Shown here piece by piece: positions 34,944 to 43,844 of a DNA stretch of 64,000 bases. Numbering within the stretch: the stretch's first letter is position 1; every line of letters starts with the position of its first letter. A program made the translations under genes and the position numbers. The notes beneath the pieces are model-generated. The model had not been told where the DNA came from and did no database searches. It saw only the letters and a list, made by a program, of their open reading frames with translations. Source of the DNA: Vicinamibacterales bacterium (GTDB lineage: Bacteria > Acidobacteriota > Vicinamibacteria > Vicinamibacterales > UBA823); NCBI GenBank assembly GCA_036012125.1, contig DASCOS010000005.1, positions 53,840 to 117,839 of the forward strand, in the 5' to 3' direction.

Positions 34944-36131
34944 ATGACCACGAAAACGAACCATGTGAGGGCCAATCTTTCAAACCTTTTTTGCGCGTTA
35001 GTGCTCGTGTTCATGTCGGCCTGCACGTCAACCACAGGAGAGATTTCCAACCTACCCGACACCCCATTCAAGCTAGCGACGTTCGAGTTAACGGATATAG
35101 GCGCCACGGCTGTTGGAATGGTGCTCGGTGAGCAGATTCTCGAATTGGATAGTGCCGGTAAGTATCTTGTTGCAGAAACTGGACTTGAAGCGATGGTCTT
35201 ACCTAACGAGATGCGCACGCTGATTGAAAATTACGAGACGGTTTCGGCGCGCTTGTATCAGATCGCCAATTTCTTCCAAGAGGGCGCCGATGCGACGCTG
35301 CCTTTTGTGCATGCCATCGGTGCTGTGAGAATCACAGCACCGATCAAATATCCGTGGAACGTGTTGTCGGTTGCAGCTAACTACAGGGCCCATGCCGAGG
35401 GGATGGCTGCGGCGCCGAGCGGAGAGAATCCTGACGACGTCGATGGTGTGTCTGGTGCAACTGATGAAGCGGGGTCTGGTGGTAGCGGCGGTGGCTTCGA
35501 CCCATCGCGCATCGCTGAAATCGACCCAGCCAGCGACGACCCGGTTATGTTTGCGAAGTCCCCACGCTCCGGCATCATCGATCCGGGTGAGCCCTACTTT
35601 ATTCCGCCAGGCCGTGACCAAATCGACTGGGAAGGGGAGATGGCAGTGATCATCGGCAAACCGGCTTATCTAGTGTCAGCTGAGGAGGCTGATGACTACG
35701 TGTTCGGCTACAGCATCATGTACGACGTAAGCGACCGTGGTGGCAGGTCACGAGGCGCGGGTTCGATGTTTCCTGGCGTGAATTGGTTCGACGGCAAGAG
35801 CACGAATCGTGGTGCGCCGTTCGGTCCATTCATCGTGCCCAAGGAATTCATTCCAGATCCCGCAAACCTCCGCGTGACCACCAAGGTCAACGGCGAACTG
35901 ATGCAGGACCAAACGACGGCCGATCTCATTTGGCCCCAAGAGCACCTTATCCGGTTTACCACCTCAATTTTGACGCTTTATCCGGGGGATGTCATCGCCA
36001 CTGGCACACCATCGGGTACCGGTGCTGAGCGGGGTGAGTTCCTAAAGGCCGGTGACGTTGTTGAGATTGAGATTGAAGGAATCGGCATTTTGAGGACACC
36101 TATCGAGGATTATCCCGGTAGCGAATCGTAG
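34944..36131 (+). CDS. Fumarylacetoacetate hydrolase-family protein, predicted lipoprotein
   Basis: 395 residues from ATG 34944, chosen over 34923 for the AGAGGAGA site 6-7 bp before it. A lipoprotein signal (LVLVFMSAC) is followed by an FAH domain: LSVAANYRAHAEGM, IDWEGEMAVIIGKPAYLVS with metal-ligand glutamates, GYSIMYDVSDRGGRS, and GDVIATGTPSGTGAERGEF. A Gly/Ser-rich insertion (SGATDEAGSGGSGGGFDPS) interrupts the N-terminal part of the domain. FAH-family hydrolases/decarboxylases normally work in the cytoplasm, so an envelope-anchored member is unusual. Substrate unknown. Confidence 0.83.
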   Translation: MTTKTNHVRANLSNLFCALVLVFMSACTSTTGEISNLPDTPFKLATFELTDIGATAVGMVLGEQILELDSAGKYLVAETGLEAMVLPNEMRTLIENYETVSARLYQIANFFQEGADATLPFVHAIGAVRITAPIKYPWNVLSVAANYRAHAEGMAAAPSGENPDDVDGVSGATDEAGSGGSGGGFDPSRIAEIDPASDDPVMFAKSPRSGIIDPGEPYFIPPGRDQIDWEGEMAVIIGKPAYLVSAEEADDYVFGYSIMYDVSDRGGRSRGAGSMFPGVNWFDGKSTNRGAPFGPFIVPKEFIPDPANLRVTTKVNGELMQDQTTADLIWPQEHLIRFTTSILTLYPGDVIATGTPSGTGAERGEFLKAGDVVEIEIEGIGILRTPIEDYPGSES

Positions 36132-36263
36132 GGTGTGAGTATCGTCGAGATTCCAGTGTGATTGGTTAGAAGCACTAGGGACCTCTCCTGGACAGTTGAA
36201 GCAACATCGCTAAGCGTTGATGCCGTAAGATGAGCCCAGCTGCTGCAACCGAAAGGCATCGGG

Positions 36264-37127
36264 ATGGCCTTTAGCTCAGGATTCGCCCGCGGGCACGGCC
36301 GCTATTTCCGTTGGACTTGTGGCCTGGTAGCTGCGGGGCTGTTCGCGCTCACGGTGAGCATAGCCGAAGCTCAGTGGGGCCGGCGATGGCGGGGTGGACC
36401 GCCGCGCTTCCCAACCGCAGTCAAGACAGACCGTTCATTTGCCTTTGCCCGGGTGATGTTTCAGAGTTTCCGTCGCGAGCCTGGCGGCTACGGCTGGAGC
36501 ACCGATTATCCATTGTCCGACGCCAACTTTATGATCCGGCTCTCGGAGTTGACGACGACGCCGGTCAGTCTTGACCCTCACGGCAATCCGAACCACGTTG
36601 TTGTACGTCTGACTGACCCCGAGCTTTTCGATTACCCGTTCGTCTTCATGTCCGATGTCGGCACGGTGTTCTTCACTGACGATGAAGCAGGTGGCCTACG
36701 ACGCTATCTCGAGCAAGGGGGATTCCTCTGGGTGGATGATTTCTGGGGCCCGTCCGCGTGGGATACTTGGCGAGGCGAAATCCGTAAGGCGCTGCCATCG
36801 TCCCAGTACCCGATCACTGATCTTTCCCTGGATCACCCGATCTTCAGCGGACTGTTCGACCTGGAGGGGTTTCCGCAGATTCCGTCGATTCAGCACTGGC
36901 GGCGGAGTGGTGGCGTTACAACTTCTGAGCGCGGCGTCCGGTCTGCGGAACCGCACTTCCGTGGCATCTCTGACCAGGAAGGTCGACTGATGGTGCTGAT
37001 GACCCACAACACCGACATTGCCGATGGCTGGGAGCGGGAGGGTGAGGACACGGAATATTTCCACCGCTTTTCAATTGATGCCTACGCTGTCGGAATCAAC
37101 GTCCTGATGTATGCGATGACACACTAA
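36264..37127 (+). CDS. DUF4159 family exported protein
   Basis: 287 residues. The N-terminus has a hydrophobic signal (GLVAAGLFALTVSIAEAQ). The body matches DUF4159: RDRSFAFARVMFQS-like opening, FVFMSDVGTVFFTDDEAGGL, LRRYLEQGGFLWVDDFWG, and LDHPIFSGLFDL. The domain has a flavodoxin/GATase-like fold and occurs in many predicted periplasmic proteins, with no known activity. The 250 bases after it (37128-37381) hold a 72-codon frame I do not consider coding. Nothing else is recognised there. Confidence 0.82.
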   Translation: MAFSSGFARGHGRYFRWTCGLVAAGLFALTVSIAEAQWGRRWRGGPPRFPTAVKTDRSFAFARVMFQSFRREPGGYGWSTDYPLSDANFMIRLSELTTTPVSLDPHGNPNHVVVRLTDPELFDYPFVFMSDVGTVFFTDDEAGGLRRYLEQGGFLWVDDFWGPSAWDTWRGEIRKALPSSQYPITDLSLDHPIFSGLFDLEGFPQIPSIQHWRRSGGVTTSERGVRSAEPHFRGISDQEGRLMVLMTHNTDIADGWEREGEDTEYFHRFSIDAYAVGINVLMYAMTH

Positions 37128-37381
37128 TGGTGGTGCTCTTTGTGCTTGAAGCCGATGCTCGTGCCCCCGGTCGCCTAATTCAGCCTTCACTAAGCCAGGT
37201 CGACGCATTTGCGGTCGGCCTTCACCAACGAAATAGGGTTGTTTTTACGAGTGGCATTGCGGGAAACATCGGGAAGATGATCTACGGGCCCCGTACTTAT
37301 AGAATGGGCTTCTGTGTCATATGCGGGGGTGGGCTCGCTAGTTAGAGGTTGCCGTTAACGAAGATCCAGCGAGGGAGTTTG

Positions 37382-38743
37382 ATGACTATTTACAGTAAGT
37401 TCGTCTGGTCCGTCGCCATAGCCGGGACAATGCTGTCCTTACTTCTCCCAGCGCGTGATGCCGCTGGTCAGTGGACCGCTGAGAAGCCGGGAAGCGACAA
37501 CATTACTGTGCTATCGCACCTACCGCTTGGTCCGCGCTTGAGCGTGTCGGACATCGATATTGAGCAGGAGGTCGACCGGCCTTATGCCTATGTCGGTCGG
37601 ATGGTTTATGGCTTCGAGGGTGATAAAGGTATTGACATCATCGATTTACACGATCCGATGAAACCGGAACGTGTGTACTCCTGGCGGATCGAAGACCAAG
37701 ATCTCCATCTTGGTACGGGTGGGATGGACGTGAAGCACTTCAAGTGGAATGACCGTTACTACGTCGTCCAGTCGCTGCAGTTTCGCCAAGGTGGCCCTAA
37801 CCCCGATCTCGGTGGCGTTGTGCTCGATGTGACTGGTCTACCCGATCCGACAACTGTGACAGAAGTGGCACGAATCCGATCCCCCGATACGCCCGGTGGG
37901 TTCCACAACATCTTTGTATACAAGCACAGTAATGGTCGCGTACTCTTGATCGCAACGGTGTCTGGGCCGTTCGCGCATGTATACGACTTGGGTCACGTCG
38001 TCGACGGATTCATGGACGACGCGCTTGTGGGAAAGATTCCGACGGGCGATTCGGCAAGTGGCCGCCGCGGCTATCATGATTTTTATGCCGGTTATCATCC
38101 TGACGCCGGGGAAGATCGTTTCTATGGTGGTGGTACGGGCGGGTATTACGTCTATAACATTACCGACCTAGAAGAGCCCGAACTACTTGTGACGTTACTG
38201 GGAATAAGCGGCGTTAATCGTGGACACACCTTCACGCCAACACCAGATGGTCGTTACGTTGTAGCAGAGACGGAGTATCAATACGCACCGCTTCGGATCT
38301 TTGACCTTGAGCCAGCCTTCGAAGGCGAGGTTAAGAACATCAATAGGCCAGTATCAGCCTGGACAGCCGACTGGCGCCATCTCGTGCACAACCACGAGGT
38401 CCGCTGGCCCTACGTCTTTGTATCAGGGTACCTTGACGGCCTACAGATCTTCAGCCTGATGGATGTAGAGAACCCGGTTACAGTTGGCTACTACGACACT
38501 TATACCGGTCCGCCGAACAAGATCCGCTACTCACAATTCAACGGTGCGTTCGGGGTCGATGTGCGTAACGCTGACGGTTTGATCGTGGTGAGCGACATGA
38601 CGACGGGCTTCTGGGCATTTCGGATGGAAGGGTTCTCTGGTTGGAACGGTGCTGATTGGGGTATGCCGGATATCTCGAGTGCACAGAAATGGGATGAGAA
38701 CCTTGGCGAGATTTCCTCGGTCAGCCCTGGTGGTAGCCGATGA
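37382..38743 (+). CDS. Exported LVIVD-repeat beta-propeller protein
   Basis: 453 residues from ATG 37382, with GAGGGAG just upstream (the frame opens at 37349). Signal peptide to about AGQ (33). The rest has LVIVD-type propeller repeats: YAYVGRMVYGFEGDKGIDIID, GGVVLDVTGLPDPTTVTEVAR, FAHVYDLGHVVDG, YYVYNITDLEEPELLVTLLG, VFVSGYLDGLQIFSLMDVEN. No catalytic residues are known for the family. It overlaps the next gene by 4 bp (ATGA), and that gene overlaps the multicopper oxidase the same way, so the three are co-translated and probably act together in the periplasm. Confidence 0.83.
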   Translation: MTIYSKFVWSVAIAGTMLSLLLPARDAAGQWTAEKPGSDNITVLSHLPLGPRLSVSDIDIEQEVDRPYAYVGRMVYGFEGDKGIDIIDLHDPMKPERVYSWRIEDQDLHLGTGGMDVKHFKWNDRYYVVQSLQFRQGGPNPDLGGVVLDVTGLPDPTTVTEVARIRSPDTPGGFHNIFVYKHSNGRVLLIATVSGPFAHVYDLGHVVDGFMDDALVGKIPTGDSASGRRGYHDFYAGYHPDAGEDRFYGGGTGGYYVYNITDLEEPELLVTLLGISGVNRGHTFTPTPDGRYVVAETEYQYAPLRIFDLEPAFEGEVKNINRPVSAWTADWRHLVHNHEVRWPYVFVSGYLDGLQIFSLMDVENPVTVGYYDTYTGPPNKIRYSQFNGAFGVDVRNADGLIVVSDMTTGFWAFRMEGFSGWNGADWGMPDISSAQKWDENLGEISSVSPGGSR

Positions 38744-39327
38744 GCTTCCTTCGGGCCATGGTTCTGGAGACGGTTTTTGCAGCCGCAGTGGGCATATCGC
38801 TGGCTGCGGCCGTGCCGTCGACAACCAGTGGAACGATTGGCAGCCTGTCCCCGTGTAGTGCGATCATCTCCGCACCGCTACTACCGTCGCAGTACTACGG
38901 CATTGAGATGGTAACGACACGCCGCGTGCCGGGTACTGGTCGGGCCGTCGGCACCGGCATGGTCAACTTTGCTCGGTCCCCATTTGGTGTTGCCGTCTCG
39001 CCCAGTGGTAGCTACGTTTATGACCTATCACTGTCGATTGATCGGATTAAGGCGCCTCGTCGGGGTGCCTACACAGCCTGGGCGGTGGCACCCGATCTCC
39101 AAGACGTTGTTCGGCTCGGTGTGATTGAGGAAGGCCAGGTTGCCTCGGCACGTGTCACTTGGAATAAATTTCTCGTAGTCGTAACGCTTGAGCCTTCGAC
39201 TGAGCCGACGACGCGGTGGCACGGACCGGTGGTAATGCGTGGGATGTCCCGTTCAGGCATGATGCACACCATGGCTGGCCACGGTCCGTATGAGAACGAG
39301 GCCTGCCTGAAATACGGCTTCAAATGA
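38740..39327 (+). CDS. Unrecognised exported protein with Met/His-rich tail, in multicopper oxidase operon
   Basis: 195 residues, no family recognised. A signal-like segment (AAAVGISLAAAVPS) opens it. The middle is beta-rich (FGVAVSPSGSYVYDLSLSI, WNKFLVVVTLEPS), and the end is rich in Met, His and Gly: VVMRGMSRSGMMHTMAGHG, then a lone Cys (ENEACLKYGF). Such a tail could bind copper or another soft metal. Start and stop overlap the LVIVD and multicopper oxidase genes by 4 bp each (ATGA), so it is surely translated with them. A metal chaperone or electron-transfer partner is a guess from context. Confidence 0.7.
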   Translation: MSFLRAMVLETVFAAAVGISLAAAVPSTTSGTIGSLSPCSAIISAPLLPSQYYGIEMVTTRRVPGTGRAVGTGMVNFARSPFGVAVSPSGSYVYDLSLSIDRIKAPRRGAYTAWAVAPDLQDVVRLGVIEEGQVASARVTWNKFLVVVTLEPSTEPTTRWHGPVVMRGMSRSGMMHTMAGHGPYENEACLKYGFK

Positions 39328-41144
39328 GTATTCGTCAGCGGTCGCTTTGGGTCGGCCTATTTCTACTGGCTGGTTCCTGCTTCGATAGTCTTCCCGGTCT
39401 CTCTGCACAGCGAGGGCACACTCCCGAGCCCTCGCAGGTCAAGACATCCATGTTGCTGGATCAACAGGACGCAGGGCAGATGGAATCCATGGAACAGATG
39501 GACGAGCAAGGTCAGACGGGCATGATGCGCATGGGTCCCGTCGAAGTGCTCGGCGATGGCAATGTCGCCTGGCGGATACCGCCGATGGACGCACCGATGC
39601 CACCGCTCCCGGGCATCGAGAACGCCGTGCCAACTGTTGGACCGTTTATGGTCAAGGGTGATATGGACCCGACCGGTTTTCCGGAAGCACGCCCAGGTGA
39701 AATCGTTGAAATGGACGACGGCGAAACGCTCGATCTTACAGCGTCGATCGTTCAGCGCACGATCAATGGCAAAACCTTCTTGATGTATGGCTACAACGGT
39801 CAATACCCGGGACCGCTTATTAAGGGCGATCGCGGCTCGACGGTCATCATTAATTTTACAAATGAGATTGAGATGCCGACGACTGTGCACTGGCACGGCT
39901 TACGGCTCGATAATCGATTCGACGGGGTTCCCGATGTGACGCAGCCGCCGGTGTTAGTCGGTCAGTCATTCACATACGAACTCTACTTTCGCGATACCGG
40001 CATTTACTGGTACCACCCGCACATGCGAGAGGACCTCCAGCAGGACCTTGGTCTCTACGGCAATATGCTAGTGATGCCACCCGAGAACGACTACTACGGC
40101 GCCGTGAACCGGGAAGAGGTAATTATTCTCGACGATCTCCTGATGGATGGGCAGGGGCCAATTCCATGGGGTGACACGGCTCCTAGTCATGCCCTCATGG
40201 GTCGATTTGGGAACGTGCTTCTTGTTAACGGGACGACCGATTATCAGCTAGAGGTCGACCGTGGTGAGGTCGTCAGGTTCTATATCACCAACGTGGCAAA
40301 CACTCGGACCTTCAACATGGTGTTTGGTGGAGCACGCGTGAAGGTCGTAGCGTCCGATGTTAGTAAATTCGAGCGCGAGGAATGGGTTGAAAGCGTGGTG
40401 ATCGCACCTGCTGAGCGTTATGTGGTAGAGGTGCTGTTTGATGAGCCGGGTGAAGTCGAACTCACTAACTCAATACAGGCGATCGATGATTTCATGGGTG
40501 AGTTTTACTACCAACTGAAATCGCTTGGTCGGGTTACCGTCCGCGATACCACAACTGCTGACGATCTGTCAGTGGAGTTCAAGACACTGCGACAACACGA
40601 TGATGTTATCAACGACATTGATAATTACCGTGATGCGTTTGGACGCGAGCCAGATCATCAACTTGAGTTGACGTTGCGTGTGAAAAACTTGCCGGCGCCC
40701 ATCATGCGTGCTTTGGAATTCGAGGCTGGGTTGTTTTCACCACCACTTGAGTGGAACGACGCGATGCCAATGATGAACTGGCTGTCGAGCGCCGAACAGG
40801 TCGAGTGGATTCTACGCGATGTTGATACCGGCCAGGAGAATATGGAAATCGAGTGGAGGTTTAACGTCGGTGATGTCGTGAAGATTAGGATTTTCAACAA
40901 TCCCGAGACAATACACCCGATGAACCATCCTGTTCACTTGCACGGGCAACGCTACCTCGTGCTGTCGATCGATGGTGTGCCGAATCAGAATCTTGTATGG
41001 AAGGACACGGCCATTGTGCCTGTAGGATCAGTCGTCGACATCCTCGCTGACATGGACAACCCTGGCACTTGGATGCTGCACTGCCACATTGCAGAGCACC
41101 TTCACGCTGGCATGATGACGTCTTTCAGCGTCAACGAACAGTAA
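39324..41144 (+). CDS. Multicopper oxidase, three-cupredoxin laccase/CopA-like
   Basis: 606 residues with all four copper motifs: TTVHWHGLRLDN (~190), WYHPHMREDL (~230), HPMNHPVHLHG (~533) and MLHCHIAEHLHAGMM (~587), so type 1, 2 and 3 coppers should be present. A lipoprotein-like signal (LFLLAGSC) precedes a Met-rich stretch (QMESMEQMDEQGQTGMMRMG) near 50-70 that may recruit copper. It oxidises phenols or metal ions with O2 in the periplasm. It overlaps the Met/His-rich gene before it by 4 bp. The oxidised substrate cannot be told. Confidence 0.87.
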   Translation: MSIRQRSLWVGLFLLAGSCFDSLPGLSAQRGHTPEPSQVKTSMLLDQQDAGQMESMEQMDEQGQTGMMRMGPVEVLGDGNVAWRIPPMDAPMPPLPGIENAVPTVGPFMVKGDMDPTGFPEARPGEIVEMDDGETLDLTASIVQRTINGKTFLMYGYNGQYPGPLIKGDRGSTVIINFTNEIEMPTTVHWHGLRLDNRFDGVPDVTQPPVLVGQSFTYELYFRDTGIYWYHPHMREDLQQDLGLYGNMLVMPPENDYYGAVNREEVIILDDLLMDGQGPIPWGDTAPSHALMGRFGNVLLVNGTTDYQLEVDRGEVVRFYITNVANTRTFNMVFGGARVKVVASDVSKFEREEWVESVVIAPAERYVVEVLFDEPGEVELTNSIQAIDDFMGEFYYQLKSLGRVTVRDTTTADDLSVEFKTLRQHDDVINDIDNYRDAFGREPDHQLELTLRVKNLPAPIMRALEFEAGLFSPPLEWNDAMPMMNWLSSAEQVEWILRDVDTGQENMEIEWRFNVGDVVKIRIFNNPETIHPMNHPVHLHGQRYLVLSIDGVPNQNLVWKDTAIVPVGSVVDILADMDNPGTWMLHCHIAEHLHAGMMTSFSVNEQ

Positions 41145-41239
41145 GGAGTTTGCCGAGTTTCTAGCGTCTGCTCTACTGTCTGAAACGTCAGCCCCTGTTG
41201 CGCAGTCACCATAAAACAGAGACTAAAGTTTGTGTGGGT

Positions 41240-42784
41240 TTACCCGGCGTTCTCGATTTTTCGAGCCACCGCGATGAGCCCAAGTCCTGGCCAAGGGAAG
41301 AATCGATCAAAGATTTTAAACAATGGTATGAACAAGTCAAAAATCTTAAGCTGCCACCGGCTGAAGTCGCGGCGGCGAAGAACCCGACCGTTCCACCACC
41401 ACGCAAGCATTCCAGTTCGATTAAAGTCTTGGAGATGCTCGACTAGGAATCCGCTACTTTGAAGTTCCTGGATCAACATTTGCCGATCGTAGCGACAGCG
41501 ATGTCCTAGGTCTTCATCAATCCTGGAGTACAAGAATTGCCCTTGGGGTACGTACAACACCACTCGACCGCCTGGCTTAACTGCTCGTGCGAGGTTGTGC
41601 AACGCGACCATTGGATCGTCGACCTGCTCGAGTACGTTGAGGCAGAGTACCGTGTCAAATGCTCCCTCGTGTGCATCGAACGACGAAGGCACCTCAAGGT
41701 CGACGGATTGAATCTCCAGGCGGGCCTTGGCTGCTGCTAGGTTTCGGAGATAGTTCAGGTTGTTCTTGTTGACATCACTAGCGACATAACGATCGCGGGG
41801 AATGAGTTGGTGCATGATATCGCCAAGACCCGCCTCAAGCTCCAGCACTCGGTCACCGAGCCAAGGGCGTATCGCATCGGCAAGCCACCCGCTGAACCGC
41901 CGCGTGCGTTCAAGTCGATGCAGGAGGTAAACACCGACACTATCCGCTCTGTAGAGGTCGTCTATGAGCCAGAAGCGCACCATTGTAAACAGTGCGACGA
42001 GGCCATCCCACCAACGGATCTTCTTGCCTTCGCTATAGGCTCGACCTCGGTAGCTAATAGGTACTTCGTAGATGCGGCAATGACGCTTTGAAATTTTTGC
42101 CGTGATCTCGATCTCGAACGCGAAGTCGTCTGAGCGGATCGGAATTGACTTGAGTAGCGGGGCTCGGAACATCTTGTAACAGGTCTCAACGTCGGTCAAA
42201 TTGAGTTCGGTGATGAGATTGCTGAGGAAGGTAAGAATGTGATTGCCAAGAGTATGGCGGAAGTACAGGGCCCGTCGTCGACTGCTCACAGCAAAGCGTG
42301 ACCCATAAACGACGTCGGCGCCATCCTCTAGAAATGGTCGAACCATCGCTGAGAGGTCCTGCGGGTCGTATTCGAGGTCGGCATCCTGAACGACGATAAG
42401 GTCCCCGGTGGTCGCGTCGATTCCCGCCCGAATGGCTGCACCTTTACCCTCGTTCTTTGTTTTGGCGATGACTTGCATTTGTTCGCTATGGTGGGTAGCA
42501 AACTCCTGCACGACAGCCGCCGTGCCATCAGTCGACCCATCGTCAATAATGATGATTTCTAGCCGACTGATACCTGGGCATGACACGTTAAGGAGCTGTG
42601 TCAAAAGCTCGGTGACAAGATACCGCTCGTTATACACCGGCACGATGACACTAAGCGTGGCGCCATTAGGAAAACTCGCGCGCCATTCGTCTTCCCATGA
42701 GACTACGGAGTTGGCTAACGAAGGTTTCGAAGCGACGGGCATGACATCATCCGTACCATCACTCTGATTTCTATTGTGCTGCAT
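41240..42784 (-). CDS. Fusion of GT2 glycosyltransferase and SAM methyltransferase
   Basis: 514 residues. The N-terminal half is a GT-A, DPM1/DolP-mannosyltransferase-like family 2 enzyme: LSVIVPVYNERYLVTELL, IIIIDDGSTDGTAA, KNEGKGAAIRAG, VVQDADLEYDPQDL. After a linker a class I methyltransferase starts near 313 (RVLELEAGLGDI), with VASDVNKNNL and FDTVLCLNVLEQVDDP. A cytosolic enzyme that may transfer a sugar to a lipid carrier and methylate the same product. Its ATG overlaps the stop of the sterol-desaturase-like gene by one base (TGATG), implying coupled translation and a shared lipid pathway. Confidence 0.85.
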   Translation of the reverse strand: MQHNRNQSDGTDDVMPVASKPSLANSVVSWEDEWRASFPNGATLSVIVPVYNERYLVTELLTQLLNVSCPGISRLEIIIIDDGSTDGTAAVVQEFATHHSEQMQVIAKTKNEGKGAAIRAGIDATTGDLIVVQDADLEYDPQDLSAMVRPFLEDGADVVYGSRFAVSSRRRALYFRHTLGNHILTFLSNLITELNLTDVETCYKMFRAPLLKSIPIRSDDFAFEIEITAKISKRHCRIYEVPISYRGRAYSEGKKIRWWDGLVALFTMVRFWLIDDLYRADSVGVYLLHRLERTRRFSGWLADAIRPWLGDRVLELEAGLGDIMHQLIPRDRYVASDVNKNNLNYLRNLAAAKARLEIQSVDLEVPSSFDAHEGAFDTVLCLNVLEQVDDPMVALHNLARAVKPGGRVVLYVPQGQFLYSRIDEDLGHRCRYDRQMLIQELQSSGFLVEHLQDFNRTGMLAWWWNGRVLRRRDFSRWQLKIFDLFIPLFKIFDRFFPWPGLGLIAVARKIENAG

Positions 42785-43662
42785 CAGAAAACCGACCAGG
42801 ACGACGCGGACCTACCCGAGCCCGTTGGGACGCGCAGGCGGCGCATCGGTCTTCCACCTACAGTTGCACCGAACGGTAGCGCCAACATCCACGCTACCGT
42901 CTGACGCACACCAGTTCGAAATTCGGTTAACCCGATTGTCATCCCGAGATGCCCTCCCCGAGGTTGTGCACGATAAGTGCCCAGCAATCGGTCCCACCAG
43001 GGTAGGTTAAACCCGAAATTTGTGTGACATTCGTCCACAAACACCGAGTGATGAACCCGGTGCATGTCGGGTGTAACGAGGAACCAGCGCAACACTCGGT
43101 CCACACCGTTCGGGACCTTGACATTGGCGTGATTGAACATCGCCGTCGCATTCAATATCAACTCAAAGAGAAAGACTCCAATGGCAGGAATACCGACGAA
43201 TAGGACGACACCAACTTTGATTAGCAGCGATAGCATCATTTCCAGTGGGTGAAACCGTGCTCCTGATGTCAAGTCAAGATCGGGATCTGCGTGATGCACC
43301 ATGTGCAGCCGCCAGAGTAGTGGGACACGATGGAACATTACATGTTGTGTCCAGATGGCAAAATCGAGAATCACGATCGACAGAGGAACGACCAGCCACG
43401 ATGGGACGGGGAGTGCGCTGAGTAAACCCCATCCGTGTTCGGCAGCGACCCAAGCGCTACCGACGGCTGTAGCTGGGAACAGCAGGCGTAGAAGGATCGA
43501 GTTAAGTGCGGTAAGGCTGAGATTGGAAAGCCACCGGTCGCGTTTAGACACCGTCAACTGCCGACGAGCAGCGATGACTTCCCAAAAAGCCATTAGGCTG
43601 AGGATGAACATAAAGCATCCGAGTTGTAACTCGATCTGTCGGTCGAGGATCCAAGCTTCCAT
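42784..43662 (-). CDS. Sterol desaturase / fatty acid hydroxylase-family membrane di-iron enzyme
   Basis: 292 residues with four or five membrane segments. The di-iron histidine motifs are visible: QHVMFHRVP, LHMVHHADP and MHRVHHSVFVDECHTNFGF. The family hydroxylates or desaturates sterols, hopanoids, ceramides or carotenoids with O2. Upstream of and translationally coupled to the GT2-methyltransferase fusion, so an O2-dependent lipid modification coupled to glycosylation is plausible. The 182 bases upstream (43663-43844) contain no recognised element. Confidence 0.83.
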   Translation of the reverse strand: MEAWILDRQIELQLGCFMFILSLMAFWEVIAARRQLTVSKRDRWLSNLSLTALNSILLRLLFPATAVGSAWVAAEHGWGLLSALPVPSWLVVPLSIVILDFAIWTQHVMFHRVPLLWRLHMVHHADPDLDLTSGARFHPLEMMLSLLIKVGVVLFVGIPAIGVFLFELILNATAMFNHANVKVPNGVDRVLRWFLVTPDMHRVHHSVFVDECHTNFGFNLPWWDRLLGTYRAQPRGGHLGMTIGLTEFRTGVRQTVAWMLALPFGATVGGRPMRRLRVPTGSGRSASSWSVF

Positions 43663-43844
43663 GTATGACGAGTATTATGACCGCGACAGGGTTAAACGAA
43701 CAGGTTGTCTGGCAAACGCGTGGGTTAGCTTAGGCGAATAACTAAGGCGGATCCATCGCCTGCAACAAAGGGCGGAACCCTGTCAGACCGCAGAAAACTT
43801 GCGAAAACCAAGGTTCAGGTTTCCGGTGTGCTAGCCTGCACCCG

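Noticed and set aside
37127..37345. 72-codon open frame after the DUF4159 gene
   Set aside because: No recognisable protein character and no ribosome binding site, since it starts on the previous stop. Treated as non-coding.
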